NCBI RefSeq assembly: GCF_001571245.1
Contig: NZ_BCTK01000006.1
Location: 434,001 to 498,000, forward strand
Source: Achromobacter piechaudii NBRC 102461
GTDB taxonomy: Bacteria; Pseudomonadota; Gammaproteobacteria; Burkholderiales; Burkholderiaceae_B
Direction of reading: 5' to 3'
DNA length: 64,000 bases
The position numbers and the translations under genes are program-made. The notes beneath the pieces are model-generated. The model searched no databases and had not been told where the DNA came from. It was given only the letters and a program-made list of their open reading frames with translations. Positions within the stretch are counted from its first letter, which is position 1. Every line of letters starts with the position of its first letter. This document shows, piece by piece, positions 22,800-30,708 of the stretch.

Positions 22800-24863
22800 T
22801 CAGCCCGCCGCGTGTTCCAGGAATTCGGTGGCGGGCATCGGCCGGCCCAGCAAAAAGCCTTGCAGCGAATCGCAACCGAGGCCGGTCAGGAATTTTTGCT
22901 GTGCGGCGGTCTCCACGCCTTCGGCCACGATGCGCAGGTTCAATTGCTGGGCAAGCGCCACGATCGCCGACACGATGGCCGCGTCTTCGTTGTCGTTTTC
23001 CAGCTGGTTCACGAAGCCCCGGTCGATCTTCAATTCGGTGGCCGGCAGGCGCTTCAGGTACAGCAGGCTGGAATAGCCAGTGCCGAAGTCGTCGATGGAA
23101 ATGGTGACTCCAAGCCCGGACAGCCGCTTGAGCACGGCCAGGCTGGCTTCGGCATCGCGCATGGCGGTCGATTCGGTCACTTCCAGCGTCAGGCAGGCGG
23201 GCGGCACGTCGTGCCGCGCCAGCGCCGAGCGCACCGTTTCCACCAGGCTGGCGTGGGCAAACTGCAAGGCGGAAATATTGACCGCGATGGTCCAGTTGCC
23301 TTGGCCGGCGTTGATCCATTCGCGCATCTGGCGGCAGGCTTCGTTGATGACCCATTCGCCGATCGACAGGATCAGCCCGGTCTTTTCAGCGGTAGGAATG
23401 AATTGGTCGGGGCCGACCAGCCCACGCGTGGGATGATTCCAGCGCAGCAGCGCTTCGGCGCCGATGATCGGACCGGCCGGCGCTTCGTACTTGGGCTGGT
23501 AATGCAGCACGAACTGGCCGCGCTCCTGCGCCAGGCGCAGGTCGTGCAGCAGCTCGATCTGTTCGTGCGCGTCCGCGTTCATGGACGGTTCGAAGAAGCT
23601 GTAGCCGGTGCCACCCAGGCGCTTGGCGTGGTACATCGCGGCGTCGGCGTTCGTCAGCAGCGAATGGGTGTCCTCGCCGTCGTTCGGGTAAACGGCGATC
23701 CCCACGCTGGAAGTCACCAGCACTTCGTGGCCGTAGACCATGACCGGGCGCGCGATGGCTTCGATCAGGCGGTCCGCCACGTTGGCGGCGTCGGTGGGTT
23801 CGATGACTTCACTGAGCACGATGAATTCGTCGCCGCCCAGGCGCGCCACGGTGTCCTGGGTGCGCAAGGCCTGGCGGATGCGCTGGGCCAGGTCGATCAG
23901 CAAGGCGTCGCCCGTGTGGTGGCCGTAGGCGTCGTTGACCGCCTTGAAGCCGTCCAGGTCGAAGAACAGCACCGCGAAATAGCCCTTGTGGCGGTTGGCG
24001 CTTTCAATCGCCTGCTCCATGCGGTCTTCGAGCAGGATGCGGTTGGGCAGCTTGGTCAGCGTGTCGTGCAGGGCCAGTTGCACGAGTTCTTCGTTGGCCT
24101 CGGCCAGCGACGAGGCCAGGGCCGATGTGCGCGCCTCCAGCCGGTTGTCCAGCACGGCGACAACCAGCGCAATGGCCAGCACGCTGAGGGTGACGGCGGT
24201 GACGGCAATCGCCAGCCAGCCCGCCGAGATGCCGCCATCTGCCGCCATGCAGATGCTGCCCGCCGGAAAGCCCGCGGCTTCCATCCCCGAGTAGTGCATG
24301 CCGACAATCGCGATGCCCATGACGCCCGAGGCCAACGGGCGCGAGAACGCCACGCGAGGCCCGTCGTGGCGCAAGTGATAGGTGATCCACAGTGCGGCGC
24401 CGGAGGCGGCCACCGCGATGCCGATGGACAGCGCGAACCAGGCCGGGTCATAGACGATGCCGGGCGCCATCCGCATGGCGGCCATGCCCAGATAGTGCAT
24501 GGCGGCGATGCCGACGCCCATCAAAACCGCGCCGCTCAGAAGCCGTCGCCAGGGAAGTTCGTCTTTGCAGACGGTCCACAACGCGAAGGCCGAGCAGCCG
24601 ATGGCGATGGCCAGCGACAACACAGTCAAAGACAAGTCATAGCCCATCGGGATGGGCAGGTTGAACGCCAGCATGCCCACGAAGTGCATCGACCAGATGC
24701 CGACCCCCATCGCGAACGCGCCACCCGCCAGCCAGTAGCGCGCGGCCGGCAACCCGTTCGAGGCCCGCACGCGATTGGCCATGCCCAACGCCGTGTATGA
24801 CGCCAGGATGGCGACCCCTAGAGATACGAGGACGAGCGAAGGGTTATAAGTTCCAACGAGCAT
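22800..24863 (-). CDS. membrane-bound MHYT sensor with GGDEF and EAL domains (cyclic-di-GMP turnover)
   Basis: The 687-residue protein has an N-terminal seven-span MHYT domain (about residues 8-235). It carries the motif variants MHFVG, MHYLG and MHYSG, proposed to bind copper and sense a gas or redox signal. A GGDEF domain follows (about 265-430) with an intact ARLGGDEFIVLSE active site, then an EAL domain (about 445-685) with an intact GAEALLRW motif and DDFGTGYSSLLYLKRLP. Both synthesis and hydrolysis of c-di-GMP are thus possible by sequence. It lies between folA and thyA on the same strand but looks functionally unrelated to them. Confidence 0.94.
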   Translation of the reverse strand: MLVGTYNPSLVLVSLGVAILASYTALGMANRVRASNGLPAARYWLAGGAFAMGVGIWSMHFVGMLAFNLPIPMGYDLSLTVLSLAIAIGCSAFALWTVCKDELPWRRLLSGAVLMGVGIAAMHYLGMAAMRMAPGIVYDPAWFALSIGIAVAASGAALWITYHLRHDGPRVAFSRPLASGVMGIAIVGMHYSGMEAAGFPAGSICMAADGGISAGWLAIAVTAVTLSVLAIALVVAVLDNRLEARTSALASSLAEANEELVQLALHDTLTKLPNRILLEDRMEQAIESANRHKGYFAVLFFDLDGFKAVNDAYGHHTGDALLIDLAQRIRQALRTQDTVARLGGDEFIVLSEVIEPTDAANVADRLIEAIARPVMVYGHEVLVTSSVGIAVYPNDGEDTHSLLTNADAAMYHAKRLGGTGYSFFEPSMNADAHEQIELLHDLRLAQERGQFVLHYQPKYEAPAGPIIGAEALLRWNHPTRGLVGPDQFIPTAEKTGLILSIGEWVINEACRQMREWINAGQGNWTIAVNISALQFAHASLVETVRSALARHDVPPACLTLEVTESTAMRDAEASLAVLKRLSGLGVTISIDDFGTGYSSLLYLKRLPATELKIDRGFVNQLENDNEDAAIVSAIVALAQQLNLRIVAEGVETAAQQKFLTGLGCDSLQGFLLGRPMPATEFLEHAAG

Positions 24864-25248
24864 TTGTGCGGTCCTGTCCTAAGCGCTTACTGCCGTCACG
24901 CCGGCCTCAAATCAAATCAATTGGTAGTCAACGGTTGCAATCGAGTCGAAAGACGATTGCTGCTGTCGACGCTGGCGATTTACGTACTCTCTTATCGGAA
25001 AGGGGGATGGGGCGAGCAATGCCTGCGGTCGATGCTGCCAGGCGCGCCGCGAGGGTGTTGCGGCAAGCGGCGGGCACCGCGCGGCACGAGCCGGTCGAAA
25101 GCCGGGGCGCGCGCAGTTCTGGACGCGCGTCCTAGGCTAAGGGATGGGTTATACCGAAATCGCGCTTCCAGAAGCTCACCAATCTTCACTTATGGCCGTC
25201 GAACGCGGGCGCGCCCAGGCCGCCGAAGCCGGCGAGCCGGGCGCGATC
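24864..25248. other. intergenic region between thyA and the MHYT-GGDEF-EAL gene
   Basis: This 385-bp stretch has no convincing gene. It must hold the promoter of the MHYT gene. Just after the thyA stop, CGCGCCC (25210-25216) and GGGCGCG (25239-25245) can form a hairpin with inner GC pairing, without a T-run. A TATAAC box on the minus strand (about 25149-25154) lacks a good -35. Short open frames here have no family features. Confidence 0.5.
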
Positions 25249-26220
25249 TTACACGGCCATCGGGGCGGTGAGGGGGGCGTGATGCGTGTAGCCAGACAGC
25301 GAAAAGTCGGACGGTTCCACTTTTTCCAGCCATTCCGGTTCGTAGCGGCCGGTGACGGCGAAATCGGGAATGCGGTCCGACAGCACCAGTCGGGGCGATT
25401 CGTAGGGTTCGCGCGTGAGCTGTTCGCGCAGCATTGGCAGATGGTTCTCGTAGATATGGGCGTCGCCAATGAAGTACGTGAACCAACGCGGCGTGTAGCC
25501 CGTCAGGCGGCCCACCAGATGCAGCAGCGCAGCGCCTTCCGTCAGGTTGAACGGCGTGCCCAGGCCCACGTCATTGGAGCGGATGTACAGGCACAGCGAG
25601 ATCTCGCGCGTGGTGGCGTTGGGCAGGAACTGATAGAGCAGATGGCAGGGCGGCAGCGCCATTTCTTCGATCTGCGCCCAATTCCAGCCGTGGAACAGGA
25701 TGCGGCGATCGCCCGGGCGTTCATGGATCGTGTCCAGGCACTGGCGCAGTTGGTCGACCGCTTTATATAGCAGCACCTTGGGCACGCCGCCTTCCTCAAG
25801 GTCGGCAACCTTGGCGTAACCGCGCGACAACGCGTCTTCGAGCTGGCCGGGGCGGCTGGCGTCCAGCAGCTTGTAGGCGGGCCACTGGCGCCATTGCACG
25901 CCGTACACCGGGCCCAGGTCGTCAGGGCCTTCGCGGTACGGGTTGGCCAGCCATTGGCTGTTTTCGTTGGCGTTCTGGTCCCAGACCTTGCAGCCCAGCT
26001 CGCGGAATTCGGCGGCGCTGCGCGAGGCGCGCAGAAAGCCGACCATTTCGCCGATGGCGGACTTGAACGCCAGCTTCTTGGTGGTGACGGCGGGGAAACC
26101 CTTTTGCAGGTCGAAGCGCAGCGAGGCGCCCGGCATGCTGATCGTGCGGATACCCGTTCGGTTCTCCTGCCACGAGCCGGTGTCCAGGATGGATTGAACG
26201 AGGTCTAGATATTGTTTCAT
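25249..26220 (-). CDS. thyA: thymidylate synthase
   Basis: ThyA methylates dUMP to dTMP using methylene-tetrahydrofolate, producing dihydrofolate for FolA. The 323-residue product is full length and of the long bacterial type. It starts [23 protein letters not shown], has the catalytic cysteine in [16 protein letters not shown], the substrate-binding [14 protein letters not shown] and the C-terminal [15 protein letters not shown]. The ATG at 26220 matches the conserved start; the frame upstream runs into the OsmC gene and is not coding. The gene starts 9 nt after the osmC-like stop, so the two may be cotranscribed. Confidence 0.97.
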   Translation of the reverse strand: MKQYLDLVQSILDTGSWQENRTGIRTISMPGASLRFDLQKGFPAVTTKKLAFKSAIGEMVGFLRASRSAAEFRELGCKVWDQNANENSQWLANPYREGPDDLGPVYGVQWRQWPAYKLLDASRPGQLEDALSRGYAKVADLEEGGVPKVLLYKAVDQLRQCLDTIHERPGDRRILFHGWNWAQIEEMALPPCHLLYQFLPNATTREISLCLYIRSNDVGLGTPFNLTEGAALLHLVGRLTGYTPRWFTYFIGDAHIYENHLPMLREQLTREPYESPRLVLSDRIPDFAVTGRYEPEWLEKVEPSDFSLSGYTHHAPLTAPMAV

Positions 26221-26228
26221 GGCGGTTC

Positions 26229-26672
26229 TCAGGCGGCGGCCGGCGCGTCCTGGGTGTCGACGATCTGGACCGAGAAGGTCAGCGCCGCGGTCTTTTCGAG
26301 CATGGCCGAGGCCGAGCAGTATTTTTCGTGCGACAGCTGCACGGCGCGTTCGACCGCCGCTTGCGGCAGGTTGCGGCCGGTCACGGTGAAGGCGAAATGG
26401 ATGCGGGTGAACACTTTGGGATCGGCTTCGGCGCGATCGGCTTGCAGCTTGACGCTGCATCCCGTGACGGCGTGGCGGCCGCGCTTGAGGATGAGCACGA
26501 CGTCGTAGGCCGTGCAGCCGCCGGTGCCTGCCAGCAGCATTTCCATCGGGCGCGGCGCCAGGTTGTGTCCGCCGCCGTCCACGGCGCCATCCATCACGGC
26601 CACGTGGCCACTGCCGGTGCTGGCCGTAAAGAGCATGCCGTTGGGGCCGCCCCAGTCAATCGTGCATTCCAT
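26229..26672 (-). CDS. OsmC family protein (YhfA-like)
   Basis: The 147-residue protein belongs to the OsmC/Ohr superfamily of thiol-dependent peroxidases, in the YhfA-like branch. It shows [26 protein letters not shown] with the first conserved cysteine and [16 protein letters not shown] with the second, the pair expected in the active site. It may reduce organic peroxides, though YhfA-type members are poorly characterised. The ATG at 26672 gives the normal length. It is immediately upstream of thyA on the same strand and divergent from coq7. Confidence 0.9.
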   Translation of the reverse strand: MECTIDWGGPNGMLFTASTGSGHVAVMDGAVDGGGHNLAPRPMEMLLAGTGGCTAYDVVLILKRGRHAVTGCSVKLQADRAEADPKVFTRIHFAFTVTGRNLPQAAVERAVQLSHEKYCSASAMLEKTAALTFSVQIVDTQDAPAAA

Positions 26673-26795
26673 TTTGAGTGTCCTTCCGCATTGAGCGCAG
26701 TCAATGGTCGATGATACCTGTTGCGTACAATTCCAGGCATGAGAGCCCCGCCCCGCATCAGGGGTGTGTGGCGCCAGTTTGCACAGGAGCCGCCT

Positions 26796-27473
26796 ATGTC
26801 GATCGCTTTGTCCCAATCCGGACCCGTTTCCTTGCGCCGCCGCATCGGCCCGCTGGATGCCTTGCTGGCCGAGGCCGACCGCGCGCTGCGCGTGCTGTCC
26901 AATAGCGCCACGGCCGGGCGGCCTTATCCGGCCAAGACGCCTGATGCGCCCGGTGCGCTATCGGAACAGGACAAGCGCCACGCCGCTGGATTGATGCGCG
27001 TGAACCATGTGGGCGAGATCTGCGCGCAGGCGCTGTACCGGGGGCAGGCGTCGGTCTGCCGTGAGCCCGCCCCGCGCGCGCTGCTGTTGAATGCCGCCGC
27101 TGAAGAAGTCGACCACCTGGTCTGGTGCAACGAACGGCTGACCGAATTGAACAGCCGGCCCAGCCTGTTGAACCCGGTCTGGTACGCCGGCTCGTTCGCG
27201 CTGGGCGTGCTGGCCAGCTATGCCGGGGTGCCCCGCAATCTGGGCTTCATGGCTGAAACCGAAAAGCAGGTCGAGGCTCATCTCGAAGAACATCTACGCA
27301 CCTTGCCGGTGCAAGATGAGCGGTCGCGCGAAGTGGTCCGAAAGATGAAGGACGACGAAGCCGAGCATCGAGCCAGCGCCGAACGGGCAGGGGGCGTACC
27401 GCTGCCGGGCCCTGTAAAGACGGCCATGCGGGCAATGTCCAAGGTGATGACCACCACTGCTTACTGGATTTGA
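26796..27473 (+). CDS. coq7: 2-polyprenyl-3-methyl-6-methoxy-1,4-benzoquinol hydroxylase (ubiquinone biosynthesis)
   Basis: Coq7 is the di-iron hydroxylase that performs the last ring hydroxylation of ubiquinone synthesis at the inner membrane; several bacteria use it in place of UbiF. The 225-residue product has the expected ligands: RVNHVGEICAQALYRGQ (E74), EEVDHLVWCNERL (E104, H107), and the second repeat EAHLEEHL and KMKDDEAEHR. The start at 26796 is chosen because AGGAG lies 8 nt upstream. A TACAAT (26726-26731) could be its -10. It is followed by a probable terminator and the regulatory region described next. Confidence 0.95.
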   Translation: MSIALSQSGPVSLRRRIGPLDALLAEADRALRVLSNSATAGRPYPAKTPDAPGALSEQDKRHAAGLMRVNHVGEICAQALYRGQASVCREPAPRALLLNAAAEEVDHLVWCNERLTELNSRPSLLNPVWYAGSFALGVLASYAGVPRNLGFMAETEKQVEAHLEEHLRTLPVQDERSREVVRKMKDDEAEHRASAERAGGVPLPGPVKTAMRAMSKVMTTTAYWI

Positions 27474-27509
27474 AGCCGGGCGCCGGGCGGGGTTCAGGAA
27501 ATATTGCGA

Positions 27510-27557
27510 TGCACCATTTTGGCCGCATGGTGGTGCGCCATGCACTGGAATGGTGCG
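27510..27557 (+). promoter_or_regulatory. candidate NtrC enhancer sites
   Basis: TGCACTGGAATGGTGCG (27541-27557) matches the known NtrC consensus TGCACY-N5-GGTGCA at all but the last base. A second element about 31 bp upstream starts with TGCACCATTTTGG (27510-27522), and GCACCA (27511-27516) pairs with TGGTGC (27531-27536). The strong site is centred about 113 bp before the predicted sigma54 start, a usual enhancer distance. Confidence 0.55.
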
Positions 27558-27604
27558 ATTTTCGGGGTGGGATTACCCGGAACCGGCAAGGGTAAATCCG
27601 CAAG

Positions 27605-27636
27605 GGGTTTACCCCTTCGGCAAAAACCCTTTTTTT
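27605..27636 (+). terminator. possible intrinsic terminator of coq7
   Basis: GGGTTT (27605-27610) pairs with AAACCC (27624-27629) and is followed by seven T residues (27630-27636). An overlapping alternative stem is GGGTAAA (27590-27596) with TTTACCC (27608-27614). It lies directly before the sigma54-type promoter. Confidence 0.5.
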
Positions 27637-27651
27637 GGCCAAGTCATTGCT
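27635..27651 (+). promoter_or_regulatory. candidate sigma54 (RpoN) promoter
   Basis: TTGGCCAAGTCATTGCT has the invariant GG (27637-27638) and GC (27649-27650) exactly 10 nt apart, as required for -24/-12 elements (consensus TGGCAC-N5-TTGC). The predicted start is near 27662. No reading frame with family features follows before the terminator at 27887, so the product would be an RNA. Confidence 0.55.
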
Positions 27652-27737
27652 GGCTGCGGGTCTCCAGAGGGCGGACAGCGAATTTGCGGCGAAAATGCAA
27701 CGCCGGATTTCGCCTTCAAAAGAGATTAAAAAAATTC

Positions 27738-27766
27738 TTGCATCGCACAAAAAACCTCGGTACTAT
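27738..27766 (+). promoter_or_regulatory. strong sigma70 promoter of the small RNA
   Basis: TTGCAT (27738-27743) and TACTAT (27761-27766) are separated by exactly 17 nt. An A/T-rich stretch lies just upstream (27724-27736), like an UP element. The predicted start is near 27773. Confidence 0.75.
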
Positions 27767-27772
27767 TCACTC

Positions 27773-27919
27773 ATCGGATGTTGAAACGCAGTCGGCGCGG
27801 TGCAAAACCCCGACAGCGCAGCGAGCAGAAGGCCAGCTCCCAACATGCCACGGTTGTCTCCTCCACCCTCCTCCTTTGGTGGATTTAGCCCGAGATCTCA
27901 CGATCTCGGGCTTTTTTTT
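27773..27919 (+). ncRNA. candidate small RNA with an anti-Shine-Dalgarno hairpin loop
   Basis: A promoter (27738-27766) and a strong intrinsic terminator define a transcript of about 147 nt with no credible coding frame. Three hairpins are visible. GTCGG (27791-27795) pairs with CCGAC (27810-27814). CCACC (27863-27867) pairs with GGTGG (27878-27882) and presents the loop CTCCTCCTTT. AGCCCGAGATC (27887-27897) pairs with GATCTCGGGCT (27902-27912) and runs into T8. The loop contains CCTCCTTT (27870-27877), identical to the 3' tail of 16S rRNA. From memory this resembles the betaproteobacterial toxic small RNA family, which carries anti-SD motifs; membership needs a covariance search. A sigma54-type promoter lies further upstream. 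Confidence 0.75.
27887..27919 (+). terminator. intrinsic terminator of the small RNA
   Basis: A perfect 11-bp stem (27887-27897 with 27902-27912) with a TCAC loop is followed by TTTTTTT (27913-27919). This is a very strong rho-independent terminator. Confidence 0.93.
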
Positions 27920-28215
27920 ATCCCCAATCAATATGTCCCTATTTGTTGGAAAGCCGCGTCTGGTTGTTGCACAACGCGCGCCTATCCTCCCTATGGAGGC
28001 ATCCGCGTTTTCCCTGGGATATTTCGTATGCGCCCGAGCGGAAAGCTCTACAATCGTCTGCATGAAATCCGTATTTCCGCTCGGACAAACCACCCCGCCA
28101 GGGGCGTTACGTTTCGTGCCCGTGAATTGCACTTCCTTATCCCTCCCATATATGGGCGTTACACCTGGCTCCCATAATGGCGGGCCTGTCTCCAAGACCA
28201 ACCAAAGGTGATCCA
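27920..28215. promoter_or_regulatory. leader region of the polysaccharide cluster
   Basis: No gene is supported here. Notable structures are a CCTCC-CTAT-GGAGG hairpin (27986-27999) and an 11-bp perfect inverted repeat, CCGAGCGGAAA (28034-28044) with TTTCCGCTCGG (28074-28084), around a TACAAT box (28049-28054). The palindrome CCCATATATGGG lies at 28145-28156. I see no ops/JUMPstart element. The region is the likely promoter and regulatory leader for the WecA-like gene at 28216. Confidence 0.5.
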
Positions 28216-29322
28216 GTGACCTGGCTGTATATCTGCGTGGTCGCGTTCATGGTGGGGGGACTCATCGTGTGGTCGGAGCGCTGGCATGGCCGCTTCACCG
28301 GCGACAGCGACCTCAACAAACCACAAGCGAACCATTCCCGCGCCACGCCCCGCGTCGGTGGCCTGGCCGTTCTGGCCGGTACGCTGCTGGGCCTGCTTGT
28401 GCTGGGCCCGGCCAACATGACGCTGACCTGGCTCTGGCCCGCTCTGTTCGTGGCCGCGCTGCCCGTATTCGTTGCCGGCCTGCTCGAAGACATCACGAAA
28501 GACATTGGCGCCAGCAAGCGTTTGCTGGCGGCTTTCCTGTCGGCCGCAATTGCCTGGTGGCTGCTGGGCGGCGTCAGCCGCGTCGGCATGGCGCCCGTGG
28601 ATTTTGTGCTGTCGTACTGGCCCGTATCGCTGTTGTTCACCATGTTCGCCGTGGGCGGCTGTACGCATGCGCTGAATATCGTTGACGGCATGAACGGTCT
28701 GGCCGGCATGGTCGCCACGTTGATGGCGGTGTCGATCAGCCTGGTCGCGCTGCAAGTGGGCGACGTGCCCATCTTCATGATCGCCGCCGCGCTGGCCTCG
28801 GCCACCCTGGGTTTCCTGGTCTGGAACTTTCCGTTCGGCCGCGTCTTCCTGGGCGATGGCGGCGCGTATTTCCTGGGCTTCATGCTGGCCGAGCTGGCGG
28901 TGTTGCTGGTGGTGCGCAACCCCTCGGTGTCGCCGTTCTATGCGCTGGCCGTGTTGTTCTATCCCGTCTTCGAAACCGGTTTTTCGATCTGGCGCCGCCG
29001 CTTCAAGCGCGGTGTGCCGGTCGATCAGCCGGACGCGCTGCACCTGCATCAACTGGTGTTCCGCCGCCTGGTTCGCGTGACTTTCAGCCGTGGCCGCCGT
29101 CATGCGGTGCCGGCGCTGTGCAACGCGATGGCGTCGCCCTACATGTGGGTGCTGGCGCTGATCGGCCTGGTGCCGGCCACCATCTGGTGGGATAACGCGT
29201 GGGCGCTGGGGGCCAGCCTGCTGGTGTTCGCCAGCGTCTATGTCTGGCTGTATGCGCGCCTGGTGTCCTGGCGCCGCCCGGGGTGGCTGCTGCTGCCTTC
29301 CGTTTTGAAGACCTCGGATTAA
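28216..29322 (+). CDS. polyprenyl-phosphate N-acetylhexosamine-1-phosphate transferase (WecA/WbpL-like)
   Basis: The 368-residue integral membrane protein belongs to the MraY/WecA family, which starts glycan synthesis by moving a HexNAc-1-phosphate onto undecaprenyl phosphate. Family motifs are ATPRVGGLAVLAG, the acidic cluster GLLEDITKDIGASKR, the catalytic region ALNIVDGMNGLAG, FPFGRVFLGDGGAYFLG, and the C-terminal DALHLHQLVFRR (HIHH-like). About ten spans are predicted. I choose GTG 28216 because AAAGGTGA lies 5-6 nt upstream; the in-frame ATG 39 nt earlier has no SD. It is the first gene of the polysaccharide cluster. Confidence 0.9.
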   Translation: MTWLYICVVAFMVGGLIVWSERWHGRFTGDSDLNKPQANHSRATPRVGGLAVLAGTLLGLLVLGPANMTLTWLWPALFVAALPVFVAGLLEDITKDIGASKRLLAAFLSAAIAWWLLGGVSRVGMAPVDFVLSYWPVSLLFTMFAVGGCTHALNIVDGMNGLAGMVATLMAVSISLVALQVGDVPIFMIAAALASATLGFLVWNFPFGRVFLGDGGAYFLGFMLAELAVLLVVRNPSVSPFYALAVLFYPVFETGFSIWRRRFKRGVPVDQPDALHLHQLVFRRLVRVTFSRGRRHAVPALCNAMASPYMWVLALIGLVPATIWWDNAWALGASLLVFASVYVWLYARLVSWRRPGWLLLPSVLKTSD

Positions 29323-29332
29323 GAGTTGAGTG

Positions 29333-29352
29333 CCCCGGCGTTGCCGCCGGGG
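29333..29352 (+). repeat. hairpin after the WecA-like gene
   Basis: CCCCGGCG (29333-29340) and CGCCGGGG (29345-29352) pair around a TTGC loop, without a T-run. A second small stem, CCGTAA (29391-29396) with TTACGG (29402-29407), lies just upstream of the SD of the next gene and could affect its translation. Confidence 0.5.
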
Positions 29353-29420
29353 GCTCGTTAGTCATCGATCACCCGACCATATTTAAGATGCCGTAATCGT
29401 TTTACGGTGAAGGGAGAGTT

Positions 29421-30698
29421 ATGTTGCGAATTCAGGATGTGAAACTTGCTGTCGTGGGCCTGGGCTATGTCGGCCTGCCTTTGGCGGTGGAGTTCGGCAA
29501 GAAACGTTCGGTCATCGGGTTCGATATCAATACGCGCCGTATCGACGCATTGAAAGCCGGCCATGACCACACGTTGGAAGTCAGCGACGAAGAGTTGGCC
29601 GAAGCCGCTCAACTGACCTACACCGCCGATCGCGCCGAACTCGGCAAGGCGAACGTGTTCATCGTTACCGTTCCCACGCCCATCGACGAATACAAGCAGC
29701 CCGACCTGACCCCGCTGGTCAAGGCCAGCGAAACGATTGGCGCCGTGCTCAAGCGCGGCGACATCGTCATCTATGAATCCACCGTCTACCCGGGCGCTAC
29801 CGAAGAAGACTGCGTGCCGGTGCTGGAACGCGTGTCGGGCCTGAAGTTCAACGTGGACTTCTACGCCGGCTACAGCCCCGAGCGCATCAACCCGGGCGAC
29901 AAGGACCACCGCGTCAGCACCATCAAGAAAGTCACTTCCGGCTCGACGCCCGAAGTCGCCGAACTGGTGGACCAGCTGTACAAACAGATCATCACCGCCG
30001 GCACGCACAAGGCGTCCAGCATCCGCGTGGCCGAAGCCGCCAAGGTGATCGAGAACACGCAGCGCGACGTTAACATCGCGCTGATCAACGAACTGGCCCT
30101 GATCTTCAACAAGATGGGCATCGACACCGAAGCCGTGTTGCAGGCGGCGGGCACGAAGTGGAACTTCCTGCCGTTCCGTCCGGGCCTGGTTGGCGGCCAC
30201 TGCATCGGCGTGGACCCCTACTACCTGACCCACAAGGCGCAGTCGATCGGCTACCACCCCGAGATCATCCTCGCGGGCCGCCGCCTGAACGATTCGATGG
30301 GCGGCTACGTGGTGTCGCAACTGGTCAAGGCAATGACCAAGCAGCGCATCCATGTGCAAGGCGCGCGCGTGCTGGTCATGGGCCTGGCCTTCAAGGAAAA
30401 CTGCCCCGACCTGCGCAACACCCGCATTGTGGACATCGTCAGCGAGCTGCGCGACTACAACGTGGACGTGGACGTCTACGATCCGTGGGTCGACCCGGAA
30501 GAAGCCGTGCACGAATACGGCTTGACCCCGGTGGCCAAGCTGGAAGAGGGCAAGTACGACGCCGTCATCCTGGCCGTGGCGCACAACCAGTTCAAGGCCA
30601 TGGGCGCCGAAGGCATCCGCAAGCTGGGCAAGCCGCAACATGTGCTGTACGACCTGAAGTACGTGCTGTCGCCCGCCGAATCCGACCTGCGTCTGTAA
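29421..30698 (+). CDS. tviB: UDP-N-acetylhexosamine 6-dehydrogenase (TviB/WbpO-like)
   Basis: The 425-residue nucleotide-sugar dehydrogenase oxidises C6 of UDP-GlcNAc or UDP-GalNAc to the uronic acid with two NAD+. Signatures are the N-terminal Rossmann motif [55 protein letters not shown], the catalytic cysteine in [17 protein letters not shown], and the C-terminal domain [17 protein letters not shown]. It resembles the Vi-antigen enzyme TviB and Pseudomonas WbpO rather than UDP-Glc dehydrogenase. A good SD (AAGGGAGAG) precedes the ATG. The epimerase gene follows 10 nt later, reproducing the tviB-tviC pair. Confidence 0.93.
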   Translation: MLRIQDVKLAVVGLGYVGLPLAVEFGKKRSVIGFDINTRRIDALKAGHDHTLEVSDEELAEAAQLTYTADRAELGKANVFIVTVPTPIDEYKQPDLTPLVKASETIGAVLKRGDIVIYESTVYPGATEEDCVPVLERVSGLKFNVDFYAGYSPERINPGDKDHRVSTIKKVTSGSTPEVAELVDQLYKQIITAGTHKASSIRVAEAAKVIENTQRDVNIALINELALIFNKMGIDTEAVLQAAGTKWNFLPFRPGLVGGHCIGVDPYYLTHKAQSIGYHPEIILAGRRLNDSMGGYVVSQLVKAMTKQRIHVQGARVLVMGLAFKENCPDLRNTRIVDIVSELRDYNVDVDVYDPWVDPEEAVHEYGLTPVAKLEEGKYDAVILAVAHNQFKAMGAEGIRKLGKPQHVLYDLKYVLSPAESDLRL

Positions 30699-30708
30699 GG
30701 ATTTCGCC

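Noticed and set aside
24992..25189. Possible 65-residue protein between the MHYT gene and thyA
   Set aside because: GTG start without SD, Arg/Pro-rich, no family features; not supported.
27504..28211. 235-codon open frame across the coq7-wecA interval
   Set aside because: It crosses the sigma54 and sigma70 promoters and the strong terminator at 27887-27919, has no SD and shows no family features.
28177..28215. Earlier ATG start for the WecA-like gene
   Set aside because: No SD precedes it, while the GTG at 28216 has AAAGGTGA at good spacing and starts right before the first membrane span.
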